Below are positions 1-9,203 of a stretch of DNA of 64,000 nucleotides, one piece after another; positions within the stretch are counted from its first letter, which is position 1; each line of letters starts with the position of its first letter. The notes beneath the pieces are model-generated. The model was not told the origin of the DNA and did not search any database. It worked only from the letters and a program-made list of their open reading frames with translations. This stretch comes from Methylorubrum sp. B1-46 (lineage in GTDB: Bacteria; Pseudomonadota; Alphaproteobacteria; Rhizobiales; Beijerinckiaceae): the NCBI RefSeq assembly GCF_021117295.1, contig NZ_CP088247.1, positions 721,001 through 785,000 on the forward strand. Direction: 5' to 3'. The position numbers were made by a program, and so were the translations under genes.

Positions 1-349
1 CCTGGATCGCCTTGATCTCGGTCTGAACCTTGGCGCGGTCGACGCCGGGCTGCAGCGCCGTCTGCAGCTTGGCGCGCAGGTTCTGCATGTCAGACAGGAT
101 CGAGTTCAGGCCGTTATAGGCGGTGTCGACCGCCGAGGAGCCGAGGCCCAACGAGTCCTTCACGGCCGACAGCGAGGCGTTGTCGGTGCGCACGGTGGTC
201 GCGATCGACCAGTAGGCGGCGTTGTCGGAGGCAGCCGAGACGCGCTGGCCGGTGGAGACGCGGTTGGAGGTGGCGTCGAGCTGCTGGTTGATGCCCTTGA
301 GCGTCGTCAGCGCCGTCATGGCGGAGATGTTTGTGAGCAGGCTGGTCAC
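1..349 (-). CDS. Flagellin, N-terminal part (runs off the window)
   Basis: This is the first 116 codons of a flagellin, the filament subunit exported through the flagellar channel. The product begins MTSLLTNISAMTALTTL and continues with RVSTGQRVSAASDNAAYW, the conserved D0/D1 amphipathic helices of bacterial flagellins; the rest lies beyond base 1. I chose the GTG at 347-349 because a GGAAG ribosome site lies 8 bases upstream and the Ser-Leu-Leu-Thr-Asn start is typical; an internal ATG a few codons later would remove the first helix residues. It heads the flagellar locus and is probably under FlaF/FlbT control. Which flagellin paralogue it is cannot be told from this fragment. Confidence 0.93.
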   Translation of the reverse strand, partial: MTSLLTNISAMTALTTLKGINQQLDATSNRVSTGQRVSAASDNAAYWSIATTVRTDNASLSAVKDSLGLGSSAVDTAYNGLNSILSDMQNLRAKLQTALQPGVDRAKVQTEIKAIQ

Positions 350-714
350 GGATCTGTCTTCCGGGAATGATGAAGGACGGGGCGGTTCTTGAGGACCGGG
401 CTCGCACCGGTGCGGCCGCACGGCCCCGCCAGGGGGCCGCGGCGTGCCCGTCAGGGCCCGTGGCGCCGCGCATCACACCTCCGGACTCGCACCGGATCAG
501 CGGACCGACATCATGTCTATGAACCCGTCTGAGGGTTCACCCGCTGGCCTGTTCTCGACCGCCTCCGCATGGTTACGGGAGGCGTCTGTCGATGTCGCGA
601 GAATGGCGGGTGCCTGTTACGAACCAATTAAGCCGACCGGGACGGCTCCGTCCCACCCGAGGCCCTCCACAGGGCGGTGGCGGGCCTGTGGACAAGAGGC
701 CGCCGTCGGGCCGG
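350..714. other. Intergenic region upstream of flagellin
   Basis: These 365 bases separate the flagellin start from the end of the PilZ gene. I see no convincing gene: the short frames here are arbitrary GC-rich reading frames. There is a small 6-bp-arm inverted repeat (GAACCC, 521-526, and GGGTTC, 533-538) and a slightly AT-richer patch near 615-640 that could hold the flagellin promoter. No clear sigma-54 or sigma-28 consensus was recognised. Confidence 0.4.
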
Positions 715-1008
715 CTACGGCTGGACCGGCTCGCTCTCGAAGGCGACGCCGATGAAGTCGCCGCGCCGCCAGCACAGCCGGGCGGTCACCGTGCGCAGGT
801 CGTGGGCGGCGATCACGAGGGGAAAGGTCTCCGGCAGCGCCTGTTCGGGCGCGATCCGGATCTTGGCACCCCGCGGAGAGAGGTCGCGCACCGTGCAGGC
901 GACCAGACGCTCGGGCCCGAGGACGATACGCCCCTGCTGAACGACGCGGTGCCGCCTGCCCGCCCGCGTGACCGGCTTCGGCAAAACAGCTTCTCGCGCA
1001 TCGGCCAT
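715..1008 (-). CDS. PilZ domain protein
   Basis: A 97-residue protein that is essentially a single PilZ domain, the family that binds cyclic di-GMP. The N-terminal basic arginine motif lies around RAGRRHR and is followed about 20 residues later by DLSPRGAKI, which fits the D-x-S-x-x-G half of the c-di-GMP site; the end (GDFIGVAFE) matches the last PilZ strand. The start is the ATG at 1006-1008, with GGAGG six bases upstream, rather than a longer frame opening at 1047. Its place between flagellin and the hook/basal-body genes suggests c-di-GMP control of motility, but binding and target are inferred. Confidence 0.85.
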   Translation of the reverse strand: MADAREAVLPKPVTRAGRRHRVVQQGRIVLGPERLVACTVRDLSPRGAKIRIAPEQALPETFPLVIAAHDLRTVTARLCWRRGDFIGVAFESEPVQP

Positions 1009-1226
1009 GCTCGCCTCCGGCGGCTCACTCGGGCTTCGGCTTAACAACGGTTCGAAGCGCTGTCGATCAGACGGAGTGAGACGCTACGCCCCCTTCGCGC
1101 GGCGTCGTTAACCGGGCGTCAAGTATAACAGTACACGGATCGTGAACCTTAACGTTTTCGCCCCGGTGAGCGCGACACGAATACCTCTCGTGCGTGGTGC
1201 TCCGGGACCGGTCCACCGAGATCCGC

Positions 1227-1787
1227 ATGACGCCCGATCCCATCCGGCGCTCCTCATCCGGCAGCGCGTCACGCCTTCCGTCTCGGCCGCTGGCGGGAAG
1301 CGTGGTCGCCCGCCGTGCCCGGGAAGCGGCGGGTGAGCGCACCGTGCTGGCCGGCCTCGTCCTGCTCGCTCTGACTGCAAGCGGATTTGCCGGCTACGCC
1401 ATCTCGACCGGCACTCACGGCTACGACGTGCAGGCCGTGCTTCCGGCCGGCATGGCGCCGTTCGCCTGGAAGAAGACCGTGGCGCAGGGCCGCCTCGCCG
1501 ACCCCGATTTCGATCCCGTCACTACCGGCTCGCTGCCCGACCGCCCGGTGGCTCCCGGCCCGCAGGTCCCGGCGGAGCCGCCGGCGCCGCCCCCCGCCCT
1601 TTCCGCAGGCACCTACACCTTGCGCGGCGTCGCTGACGGCGTCGCCACCGTGGAGAGTCGCGAGGGACGGCTCACGGTCTCGCTCGGCAGCACCCTGCCA
1701 GGCGCGGGCCGCGTCCTGTCGATCCGCCAGACCGGTGCCGGCTGGGTCGTGATCACGACCGAGACGATCATCGGGCCTGCCTCGTGA
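1227..1787 (+). CDS. Membrane-anchored protein of unknown function in flagellar locus
   Basis: A 186-residue protein not assigned to a family. It has a basic N-terminus, one membrane segment at about residues 40-58 (LAGLVLLALTASGFAGYAI), a proline-rich linker (about 100-130) and a small C-terminal domain rich in beta strands and Gly/Val (about 130-186). The likely topology is N-in with the C-terminal domain in the periplasm. The ATG at 1227 was preferred to a GTG at 1194, though neither has a strong ribosome site. It lies 145 bases ahead of the DUF1217 gene on the same strand and may be co-transcribed with the flagellar genes. Linker plus small beta domain vaguely recalls periplasmic secretion-system components, which is only an impression. 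Confidence 0.6.
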   Translation: MTPDPIRRSSSGSASRLPSRPLAGSVVARRAREAAGERTVLAGLVLLALTASGFAGYAISTGTHGYDVQAVLPAGMAPFAWKKTVAQGRLADPDFDPVTTGSLPDRPVAPGPQVPAEPPAPPPALSAGTYTLRGVADGVATVESREGRLTVSLGSTLPGAGRVLSIRQTGAGWVVITTETIIGPAS

Positions 1788-1932
1788 CACGGGTTCGTAT
1801 CCCGGCCAGGCGGCCGTGCCTCGGCGGGCAAGCCTGGAGCAAGCGTACCGGCCTAGAGGCGGCATCGGATCCTGCCCTCGCTGCCGAACCGATGGCCGCG
1901 GTCCTCCCGCGCTCCCGCCTAGGCGCCCGCCC

Positions 1933-3189
1933 GTGACCGACACCCTCACCAGCTACCGCCTGATCGCCAAGGACCTCACCGCCTCCCTCAAGCGGAAGGC
2001 GGCCGAGCCGAGCGTGGCGCGGGAGACCGCCTATTACGAGGCCAATATCGGTCGGGTGAAGACGGTCGACGACCTCCTCGGCGACCAGCGCCTCTACGCC
2101 TACGCCATGAAGGCCTACGGCCTCGAGGAGATGACCTACGCCAAGGCGTTCATGCGCAAGGTTCTGGAGGAGGGTGCGGCCAGTTCGGCGAGCTTCGCCA
2201 ACCGCCTGGCGGACGACCGCTACACCGCCTTCGCCAAGGCGTTCAGCTTCGGCCAGGGCGTGACAGTCAAGGGCACCGATCCCGCAAGCTTCGGCCTGCC
2301 GGCCGTCGCCGCCTCGCTCAGCGCGCCGAAGCGCCTGGCCGACGCCTACGACTTCAGCGGCCGGGCCGAGGCGAGCTTCCTCGTCGAATCGCGGATCGAC
2401 GCCGCGACGACCCAATCGGTCACGGTCCGGCTCAATGCGAAGACACTGGCCGGGCGGGTGGCGGACCTGTCGAAGGTGACGCCCGCCGAGATCGCGGCCG
2501 CGGTGGCGGCGCAGATCGAGGCGTCTGCCCTCAAGGGCAAGGTCCAGGCGGGGCTCGCCGCCGATGGCAGCCTGTTCTTCCAGACCACCGCCCTGACCGA
2601 TCTCGGCGCCGACGGGCGCGCCGGCGGCACGGGCCTCGACGCCGATACGCTGGTGAACGCGGGCGGGACGAACCGCAGCCTGACGATCCGCAACGCGCCG
2701 CTCTCCGCCGCGGACAAGCTTGCCGCGGATGTCGGCTTCGGCACGGATCTCGGACCGGACGCGCTGGCCCAGACCGTGACGCAGGCCTATCTGCGCCAGT
2801 CGCTGGAGAGCGAGGCGGGCGACGCCGACACCGGCGTGCGCCTCGCCCTCTACTTCGCCCGCAAGGCGCCGACGCTCACCAGCGCCTACGACATCCTCGG
2901 CGACGCCGCGCTGAGCCAGGTGGCCAACACGGTGATCGGCCTGCCGGCGACGAGCGGGGCCGCGACCAGCGAGGCGCTGGCCCGGCGCGCCGATCTGATC
3001 GCCAAGAAGATCGATGTCGCGAGCCTGAAGGATCCGGCCAAGCTCGACGCCTTCGTGCGGCGCTTCGCGGCGATCTGGGACGCGCAGAACAACACCGCCA
3101 GCGCGCCCGTGCTGGCCCTGTTCACCGGCTCGGGCGGCATCGACGCCGAGATGCTGATGAATCGGCAAGCAGCGCGGATCGGAGGCTGA
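1933..3189 (+). CDS. DUF1217 flagellar-locus protein
   Basis: A 418-residue protein matching the DUF1217 family, found almost only in alphaproteobacterial flagellar clusters. The N-terminus (TSYRLIAKDL, then ETAYYEANIGRVKTVDDLL) and repeated patterns such as AYAMKAYGLEEM and LADDRYTAFAKAF are typical. No signal peptide or membrane segment is seen, so it may be exported by the flagellar system or act in the cytoplasm. I start it at GTG 1933; the frame is open to 1816, but the extra 39 residues are Arg/Pro-rich and look non-coding. Four bases separate it from flgF, so the two are surely one transcript. The biochemical role is unknown; a structural or hook-associated role is an inference from position. 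Confidence 0.8.
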   Translation: MTDTLTSYRLIAKDLTASLKRKAAEPSVARETAYYEANIGRVKTVDDLLGDQRLYAYAMKAYGLEEMTYAKAFMRKVLEEGAASSASFANRLADDRYTAFAKAFSFGQGVTVKGTDPASFGLPAVAASLSAPKRLADAYDFSGRAEASFLVESRIDAATTQSVTVRLNAKTLAGRVADLSKVTPAEIAAAVAAQIEASALKGKVQAGLAADGSLFFQTTALTDLGADGRAGGTGLDADTLVNAGGTNRSLTIRNAPLSAADKLAADVGFGTDLGPDALAQTVTQAYLRQSLESEAGDADTGVRLALYFARKAPTLTSAYDILGDAALSQVANTVIGLPATSGAATSEALARRADLIAKKIDVASLKDPAKLDAFVRRFAAIWDAQNNTASAPVLALFTGSGGIDAEMLMNRQAARIGG

Positions 3190-3193
3190 GGCC

Positions 3194-3922
3194 ATGCAGA
3201 GCAGCCTCTACGTCGCCCTTTCGAGCCAGATCGCCCTCGAGAAGCGCCTGACGACCACCGCCAACAACGTCGCCAACATGGCGACCGTCGGCTTCCGGGC
3301 CGAGGAAGTGACCTTCTCCGAACTGCTCGCCCGCTCGAACCGGGGCGAGGTCGCCTTCGTCGGCCCCGGCAAGAACACGATCTCGCGGGCCGCCGGCCAG
3401 ACGACGAAGACCGATTCCGCGCTCGACGTCGCCGTCCAGGGCGATGCCTGGCTCGGGGTCAAGGGGCCGAAGGGCGAGACGCTCTACACCCGCGACGGCC
3501 GCCTGACGATGGACGCCAACGGGCAGTTGCGCACGGTGAGCGGCCTGCCTGTGGTCGATCCGGGCGGCGGCCCGCTGCTGCTCGATCCGCAGGGCGGTCC
3601 GCCGAAGATCGGCCGCGACGGCAGCATCCATCAGGGTGTCAATCAGGTCGGCGCCCTCGGCCTGTTCACCCTCGACCCGAAGGCGGGGCTGACGCGCTCG
3701 GGCCAGAATTCGGTCGCCGCGAGCCTGCCCGGCCGGCCGGTGCAAGACTTCACACGCGTCGGTCTCGTGCAGGGTTACGTCGAAGGCGCCAACGTCAATC
3801 CGATCCTGGAGATGACCAAGCTCATCGCGATCCAGCGCGCCTTCGAGAGCGCGGCGACGATGACCTCGGAGGCCGACAACACGCTGACCGGCGCCGTCAA
3901 GACGCTGGGTCCGCAGGGTTAG
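3194..3922 (+). CDS. flgF: Flagellar basal-body rod protein FlgF
   Basis: A 242-residue proximal rod protein of the periplasm-spanning flagellar rod, exported by the flagellar type III system. The N-terminal signature (SSLYVALSSQIALEKRL, then TTANNVANMATVGFRAE) is the conserved Asn-Asn-Val-Ala-Asn rod motif; the C-terminus (IAIQRAFESAATM followed by DNTLTGAVKTLG) is the paired C-terminal helix of rod and hook proteins. Length is usual for FlgF. It starts four bases after the DUF1217 gene and ends seven bases before fliI, indicating one operon. FlgG is the closest alternative, but the length and fliI neighbourhood fit FlgF of rhizobial clusters. Confidence 0.93.
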   Translation: MQSSLYVALSSQIALEKRLTTTANNVANMATVGFRAEEVTFSELLARSNRGEVAFVGPGKNTISRAAGQTTKTDSALDVAVQGDAWLGVKGPKGETLYTRDGRLTMDANGQLRTVSGLPVVDPGGGPLLLDPQGGPPKIGRDGSIHQGVNQVGALGLFTLDPKAGLTRSGQNSVAASLPGRPVQDFTRVGLVQGYVEGANVNPILEMTKLIAIQRAFESAATMTSEADNTLTGAVKTLGPQG

Positions 3923-3929
3923 ACGGGCC

Positions 3930-5258
3930 ATGACCCTGAACGCCATCGAGCGCCTGGAGCAGGCGATGGAGGCCGGGCGCCGCGACCTGCCGCTGGTGCG
4001 CGTCGCCGGCCCCGTGCGCGAGGTGACCGCCAGCGCCGCGCGGGTCGCGGGCGTGTCCGCCTTCGTGCGGCTCGGCGACCGCATGGGCTTTTCGGCGGAC
4101 GGCCGGGTGCAGATCGGCGAAGTCGTGCGCATCGATGCGGCCGGCGCGACGGTGAAGCCGTTCGAGAGCCGGATCGAGGCCGGCATCGGCAGCCTCGCCC
4201 ACCGCATCGGACCGGCGCAGTTGCGCTCGGATCCACGCTGGAAGGGCCGGGTGATCGACGCCCTCGGCCGCCCCGTCGATGGCCTCGGCCCCCTGGCGGA
4301 AGGGCCGGACAGCGTTCCGCTCGACGCCGACCCGCCCGCCGCCATGACCCGCGCGCGCGTGAAGACACCGCTGCCGACAGGCGTGCGGGCGATCGACCTG
4401 TTCACGCCGCTCTGCGCCGGGCAGCGCATCGGCATCTTCGCGGGCTCCGGCGTCGGCAAGTCGACGCTGCTGGCGATGCTGGCGGGCGCGCAGGGCTTCG
4501 ACAGCGTGGTCGTGGCGCTGGTGGGTGAGCGCGGACGCGAGGTGCGCGAGTTCCTCGAAGGACCGATCGCCGCCGCCCGAGACCGCGCCGTCATCGTCGT
4601 CTCGACCGGCGACGAGAGCCCGATGATGCGCCGGCAAGCCCCTAAAGTGGCGCTGGCGGTGGCCGAATCGTTTCGCGATCGCGGCGAGTCGGTGCTGCTC
4701 ATCGTCGATTCCGTGACCCGCTACGCCCACGCCGCCCGCGACGTGGCGCTCGCCGCCGGCGAGCCGGCGGTGGCCCGCGGCTACCCGCCGAGCGTGTTCT
4801 CGGATCTGCCGCGCCTGCTCGAACGCGCCGGCCCCGGCGCGGAGGGCACCGGCACCATCACCGGCATCTTCTCGGTGCTGGTCGATGGCGACGACCACAA
4901 CGATCCGGTCGCCGACTCGATCCGCGGCACCCTCGACGGCCACGTGGTCCTCGACCGCGCCATCGCCGAGCAGGGCCGCTATCCGGCGATCGACCTGCTC
5001 GGCTCAATCTCGCGCCTCTCGGGCGAGGTCTGGACCGGGGACCAGCGCGAACTGGTGCGCAAGCTGAAAAGCATGATGGCCCGCTTCGAGGAGACGCGGG
5101 ACCTGCGCCTGATGGGCGGCTACCGCGCCGGCAGCGACCCCGATCTCGACCAGGCCGTGAGCCTCGTGCCGCGGATCTACGAGGCCTTGCGCCAGGAGCC
5201 GGGCCAGCCGCCCAGCCGCGACGCCTTCCTCGAACTCGCCCAATCCCTGCGGGGATGA
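3930..5258 (+). CDS. fliI: Flagellum-specific export ATPase FliI
   Basis: A 442-residue F1-type ATPase that energises flagellar type III export at the cytoplasmic face of the basal body. The Walker A loop is GSGVGKST (residues 172-179), Walker B is VLLIVDS (about 255-261), and the catalytic glutamate region VALVGERGREVREF is intact (about 195-209). The C-terminal helical domain ends ELAQSLRG. Length is normal. It follows flgF by seven bases. Its usual partner FliJ may be the coiled-coil protein at 15993-16403 rather than an adjacent gene. No anomalies were seen. Confidence 0.97.
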   Translation: MTLNAIERLEQAMEAGRRDLPLVRVAGPVREVTASAARVAGVSAFVRLGDRMGFSADGRVQIGEVVRIDAAGATVKPFESRIEAGIGSLAHRIGPAQLRSDPRWKGRVIDALGRPVDGLGPLAEGPDSVPLDADPPAAMTRARVKTPLPTGVRAIDLFTPLCAGQRIGIFAGSGVGKSTLLAMLAGAQGFDSVVVALVGERGREVREFLEGPIAAARDRAVIVVSTGDESPMMRRQAPKVALAVAESFRDRGESVLLIVDSVTRYAHAARDVALAAGEPAVARGYPPSVFSDLPRLLERAGPGAEGTGTITGIFSVLVDGDDHNDPVADSIRGTLDGHVVLDRAIAEQGRYPAIDLLGSISRLSGEVWTGDQRELVRKLKSMMARFEETRDLRLMGGYRAGSDPDLDQAVSLVPRIYEALRQEPGQPPSRDAFLELAQSLRG

Positions 5259-5340
5259 GCAAGCCCCGCAGAACCTTCAGCCCCGCGCAAGCGACACCGT
5301 GTCCATTGCGCCAGAATTCGAAAGTCAACGAGGTGTCCGC

Positions 5341-6552
5341 ATGAGTCTCATCGGCGTGCTCCGCACCGGCGTCTCCGGGATGAACGCTCAGTCCAACCGC
5401 ATCTCGACGGTGGCCGAGAACATCCAGAACGCCAGCACCACCGGCTACAAGCGCACCTCGGCCGAATTCTCGTCGCTGCTGCTCGATTCCGGTGATGTCG
5501 GCAACTACAACTCGGGTGCGGTCGAGACCACGTTGCGCCGCGCGGTGAGCGAGGGTGGGCCCATCGCCTCGACCAATTCCGACAAGGATCTGGCGATCCA
5601 GGGCAACGGCTTCTTCGTGGTAAGCGATGCCGGCGGCGCGCCCTTCATGACCCGGGCCGGCAACTTCGTGGTCGATGGCAAGACCGGCAACCTCGTCAAT
5701 GCCGGCGGCTTCACCCTAATGGGCTACAGCCTCGCCAACGGCACGCCGAACCCCGTCCTCAACGGCGTCGCCGACCTCAAGCCGGTCAATGTCAGCGTGA
5801 TGGGCCAGGAGGCGCGCCCCTCCACCAGCGCCACGATCAGCGGCAACCTCTCCTTCGAGACCCCCGTCTACGATCCGTTGGCGACGGGCGCCGTCGGCTA
5901 CTCGAAGAAGAATTCGCTCAAGGTCTACGACAACGTCGGCCAGCCGGTGACGCTCGACGTTCAGATGACCAAGACCGCCGCCAACACCTGGGCGGTGAGC
6001 TTCATCAACCCCGCGGCTCCCACGCCCGCGATCGGGTCCACCACGGTGACCTTCGACGGCAACGGCAAGGTCAGCGGCGGCGGATCGACCGTCGTGACCG
6101 TACCGAACGGGCGCAGCGTCACCGTCAATCTGAGCGGCCTCACCCAGCTCTCCGGCGATCACAACCTGTCCGGCACCGCCGACGGCTCCTCGCCGACCGC
6201 CGTGAGCGGCACGGCCTTCGGCGAGGACGGCACTGTCTACGCGGTCTATTCCGACGGCACCCGCAAGGCCGCCTTCAAGGTGCCGCTCGCGGACGTGGCG
6301 AGCCCCGACAACCTGACGCCGCGGGCCGGCAACGTCTTCACCACGAGCGCCGAATCCGGCGACATCCAGATCGGCTTCGCCGGTCAGGGCGGGCGCGGCA
6401 TCATGAAGGCCGGGGCGCTCGAACAATCCAACGTCGACGTCAGCACCGAGCTGACCACGATGATCGAGTCGCAGACGGTCTACACCGCCAACTCCAAGGT
6501 GTTCATGACCGGCAACGAGCTGCTCGAAACCCTGATGAATCTGAAGCGCTGA
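5341..6552 (+). CDS. flgE: Flagellar hook protein FlgE
   Basis: A 403-residue hook subunit. The N-terminus (LRTGVSGMNAQSNRIS, then NIQNASTTGYKRT) and C-terminus (VDVSTELTTMIESQTVYT, then LETLMNLKR) are the conserved coiled-coil ends of FlgE, and the middle is the variable surface domain. The ATG at 5341 is used; the frame extends to 5299, but those residues are not FlgE-like. It is the first gene of the hook/junction run flgE-flgK-flgL-flaF-flbT-flgD-fliQ, the order found in rhizobia. An 82-base gap after fliI leaves room for a separate promoter. Confidence 0.96.
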   Translation: MSLIGVLRTGVSGMNAQSNRISTVAENIQNASTTGYKRTSAEFSSLLLDSGDVGNYNSGAVETTLRRAVSEGGPIASTNSDKDLAIQGNGFFVVSDAGGAPFMTRAGNFVVDGKTGNLVNAGGFTLMGYSLANGTPNPVLNGVADLKPVNVSVMGQEARPSTSATISGNLSFETPVYDPLATGAVGYSKKNSLKVYDNVGQPVTLDVQMTKTAANTWAVSFINPAAPTPAIGSTTVTFDGNGKVSGGGSTVVTVPNGRSVTVNLSGLTQLSGDHNLSGTADGSSPTAVSGTAFGEDGTVYAVYSDGTRKAAFKVPLADVASPDNLTPRAGNVFTTSAESGDIQIGFAGQGGRGIMKAGALEQSNVDVSTELTTMIESQTVYTANSKVFMTGNELLETLMNLKR

Positions 6553-6630
6553 CGGGAACGTCGCCGCCTTCCGGGGGTGCCGGCCCGACACCGGCGCCCC
6601 CGTCTCGTACCGCGTCCCAGGAACCGACCG

Positions 6631-8100
6631 ATGGGTCTCACCCTCGCGCTCAACACCGCGCGCGCCTCGCTGCTCGCGAATTCGAACCAGATCGCGGTGT
6701 CCGCGCGCAACGTCGCGGGCGCGAACGATCCCGGCTATTCGCGCAAGATCGCGACGCTGGTCGCCGGCAGCGCGGGCGGGGCCACCGTCACGATTACCCG
6801 CGCGGGTGATCCGGCGCTCTATGCCCGCACCCTCACCGCCTCCTCCGACGCCGCCCGCGGCGACGCGCTGCTGACCGGCCTGACGAAGCTCGCCCAGACC
6901 ATCGGCGACACGGACGATCCGACCGCCCCGGCCGCGCGGCTCTCGGCCCTCCAGGCCGCCCTTCAGGCCGCCGCCAACCAGCCCGACAACACGCAGCTCG
7001 CCCGCGACACGGTCGAGGCGGCCAAGGCGCTGGCCGGCAGCCTCAACGCGGCGGCCGACACGGTCCACGCCGTGCGGGCGGAGGCCGATGCCGGCATCGC
7101 CAACTCGGTGACCCGCATCAACGATCTCCTCGGGCGGTTCGACGCCGCGAACCGCACCGTCGTCAAGCTGACCGCCCTGGGGGGTGACGCCACCGACGCA
7201 CTCGACGACCGCGACCGCATCCTGACCGCGCTCTCGCAGGAGATCGGCGTCACCGCCGTGAACCGCGAGGGCGGCGACATGGCGCTCTACACCGACGGCG
7301 GCGTCACCCTGTTCGAGCGCGGCCCTCGCGCGGTCACATTCTCCCCCACCTCCACCTTCGCAGCCGGAACCGTCGGCGGCACCGTGACCATCGACGGCGT
7401 GCCGGTGACCGGAGCCGCCTCTCCGATGCCGCTCATGTCCGGGCGGATCGCCGGGCTCGCGAGCCTCCGCGACGGGGCGGCGCTGGGCTACGAAGCGCAG
7501 CTCGACGCGCTGGCCGGCGCCCTGATCGGCGCCTTCGCCGAAAGCGACTCCGTGGCGCCGGACGGCGGCCCGCGGGCCGGCCTGTTCACCGCGGGCGGCA
7601 GCGCCGCCCTGCCCGCGTCCACCGCCGCCGGTCGCATCGGCCTCGCATCGTCGATCGCGATCAACGCGGCGGTGGATCCCGCCCGGAACGGCGACCCGAC
7701 TCTGCTGCGCAGCGGCGGCCTGAACGGCAGCGACTATGCCGACCCCGCAGCGGGCGGGGATGCGGCCTATGCCGGCCGCCTGCGCGGCCTCGTCGAGGCG
7801 CTCTCCGCATCGCGGCCCGTCGATGCGGCCCTCGGTCTCGGCACGGAAGCCAGCCTGCCCGATCTCGCCGCGTCCTCCGCGGGGTGGCTCGAGGCGCAGC
7901 GCAAGGACGCCGCGACCGCCGCCTCCTACCAGAAGACCCTGCTGGCGCGCGCCAACGAGGCGCTCTCGAACGCGGTGGGCGTGAACGGCGACGACGAGAC
8001 CGCGCTCGCGCTGCAGCTCGAGCGCTCCTACAGCGCCTCGGCCAAGCTCATCACGGTCGTCAACGACCTCCTCAAGACCCTCCTCGACGCGGTGCGGTGA
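6631..8100 (+). CDS. flgK: Flagellar hook-associated protein 1, FlgK
   Basis: A 489-residue hook-filament junction protein. The N-terminus (LALNTARASLLANSNQIA, then VAGANDPGYSRK) matches the FlgK/rod motif, and the C-terminus (ALALQLERSYSASAKLITV, then LLKTLLDAV) is the conserved C-terminal helix. I start at ATG 6631 because the upstream in-frame extension is basic and not conserved-looking. It follows flgE by 78 bases and ends eight bases before flgL, so both junction proteins are co-transcribed. It is exported by the FliI/FlhA/FliR machinery encoded nearby. Confidence 0.94.
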   Translation: MGLTLALNTARASLLANSNQIAVSARNVAGANDPGYSRKIATLVAGSAGGATVTITRAGDPALYARTLTASSDAARGDALLTGLTKLAQTIGDTDDPTAPAARLSALQAALQAAANQPDNTQLARDTVEAAKALAGSLNAAADTVHAVRAEADAGIANSVTRINDLLGRFDAANRTVVKLTALGGDATDALDDRDRILTALSQEIGVTAVNREGGDMALYTDGGVTLFERGPRAVTFSPTSTFAAGTVGGTVTIDGVPVTGAASPMPLMSGRIAGLASLRDGAALGYEAQLDALAGALIGAFAESDSVAPDGGPRAGLFTAGGSAALPASTAAGRIGLASSIAINAAVDPARNGDPTLLRSGGLNGSDYADPAAGGDAAYAGRLRGLVEALSASRPVDAALGLGTEASLPDLAASSAGWLEAQRKDAATAASYQKTLLARANEALSNAVGVNGDDETALALQLERSYSASAKLITVVNDLLKTLLDAVR

Positions 8101-8107
8101 TACGGCG

Positions 8108-9160
8108 ATGATGACGACCGGCTTCATCTCGAGCCTCAACCTCTGGAACGCGCCGCGCACCGGCATGTCGCGCCTCCAGTCCGATCTCGCGACCGCGACC
8201 AAGGAGATCGCCACCGGCCGCTTCGCCGATATCGGGGCGACGCTGGGCGGCGGCGTCGCCGGGGCCTTCGGCCTGCGCGGACAGAGCGCGGTGCTCGCGG
8301 CGCTGACGCAGAGCAACGCGGCGGCCTCGTCCCGGCTCGAAGCCTCGCAGAGCGCACTTAAGGAGATTCAAACCGCGGCCGAGGCGACGCTCAACGAACT
8401 CTTGGCGCTGCCCGCCGATCAGCGCGCGAAGACGGTTGGCGAATCCGCCCGCAGCCGCCTCGCCGCGCTGGCGGGCGCGCTCAACACCAGCGCGAGCGGT
8501 CAATTCGTGTTCGGCGGCACAAATAGCAGCACCGCTCCGCTGACCCCCTACGAGGACAGCCCGCCCTCGGCCGCGAAGCAGGCGGTGGATGCGGCCTTCA
8601 CGCGCTTCTTCACCTTCGCGCCGGGTAGCCCGGCGGCCTCCGCCATCACGCCGACCCAGATCGAGGGCTTCATCGACGGCCTGCTCGCCGACACGTTCAG
8701 CGAGGCGAACTGGAGCGGGACCTGGTCGGCAGCCTCGAACCGGACGATCGACAGCAAGATTTCGCTCACCGAGACCGTCACCACCTCGGTGAGCGCGAAT
8801 GCCGAGCCGTTCCGTCAGCTCGGTATGGCCTACGTCATCGCCGCCGGGCTCGGCCTGTCCGATCTTCCGGCGGACACGCAGCGGGCGGCGACGAGCAAGG
8901 TCATGGACCTGCTGGGCCAAGCCACCCGGAGCCTGACGACGATGCGGGCCGATCTCGGCCGCGCGCAGAGCCAGATCGGGGAAGCGAATGCGCGCATGGT
9001 CAAGCAGACCGCGCTGCTGACCGGACAGATCCGGGATCTGGAAAGCGTCGATCCGGCGGAGGCCAAATCCCGGGTCGATGCGATCACGACCCAGATGCAG
9101 ATGTCTTACGGGCTGACCGCGCAATTGCGCAGCCTCAGCCTGATCAACTTCATCTCCTGA
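8108..9160 (+). CDS. flgL: Flagellar hook-filament junction protein FlgL
   Basis: A 350-residue flagellin-like protein, the second hook-filament junction subunit. The N-terminal helix carries MSRLQSDLATATKEIATGR, and the C-terminal helical region (LGRAQSQIGEANARMVKQ) and tail (QLRSLSLINFIS) fit the FlgL/flagellin fold. Two ATG codons in tandem (8108, 8111) are both usable. It sits directly after flgK, as is usual. The gap to flaF is 43 bases. Confidence 0.93.
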   Translation: MMTTGFISSLNLWNAPRTGMSRLQSDLATATKEIATGRFADIGATLGGGVAGAFGLRGQSAVLAALTQSNAAASSRLEASQSALKEIQTAAEATLNELLALPADQRAKTVGESARSRLAALAGALNTSASGQFVFGGTNSSTAPLTPYEDSPPSAAKQAVDAAFTRFFTFAPGSPAASAITPTQIEGFIDGLLADTFSEANWSGTWSAASNRTIDSKISLTETVTTSVSANAEPFRQLGMAYVIAAGLGLSDLPADTQRAATSKVMDLLGQATRSLTTMRADLGRAQSQIGEANARMVKQTALLTGQIRDLESVDPAEAKSRVDAITTQMQMSYGLTAQLRSLSLINFIS

Positions 9161-9203
9161 ACGACCGCCTTTCTGAAGAATCGAGTACGGAGCGTAGGCC
9201 CCG

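Noticed and set aside
521..538. GAACCC/GGGTTC inverted repeat upstream of flagellin as an operator
   Set aside because: Arms of six bases in GC-rich sequence are expected by chance, and position relative to a promoter is unknown.
5716..8316. An 866-codon minus-strand open frame opposite flgE and flgK
   Set aside because: It is antisense to confident flagellar genes, has low-complexity composition and no recognisable motif.
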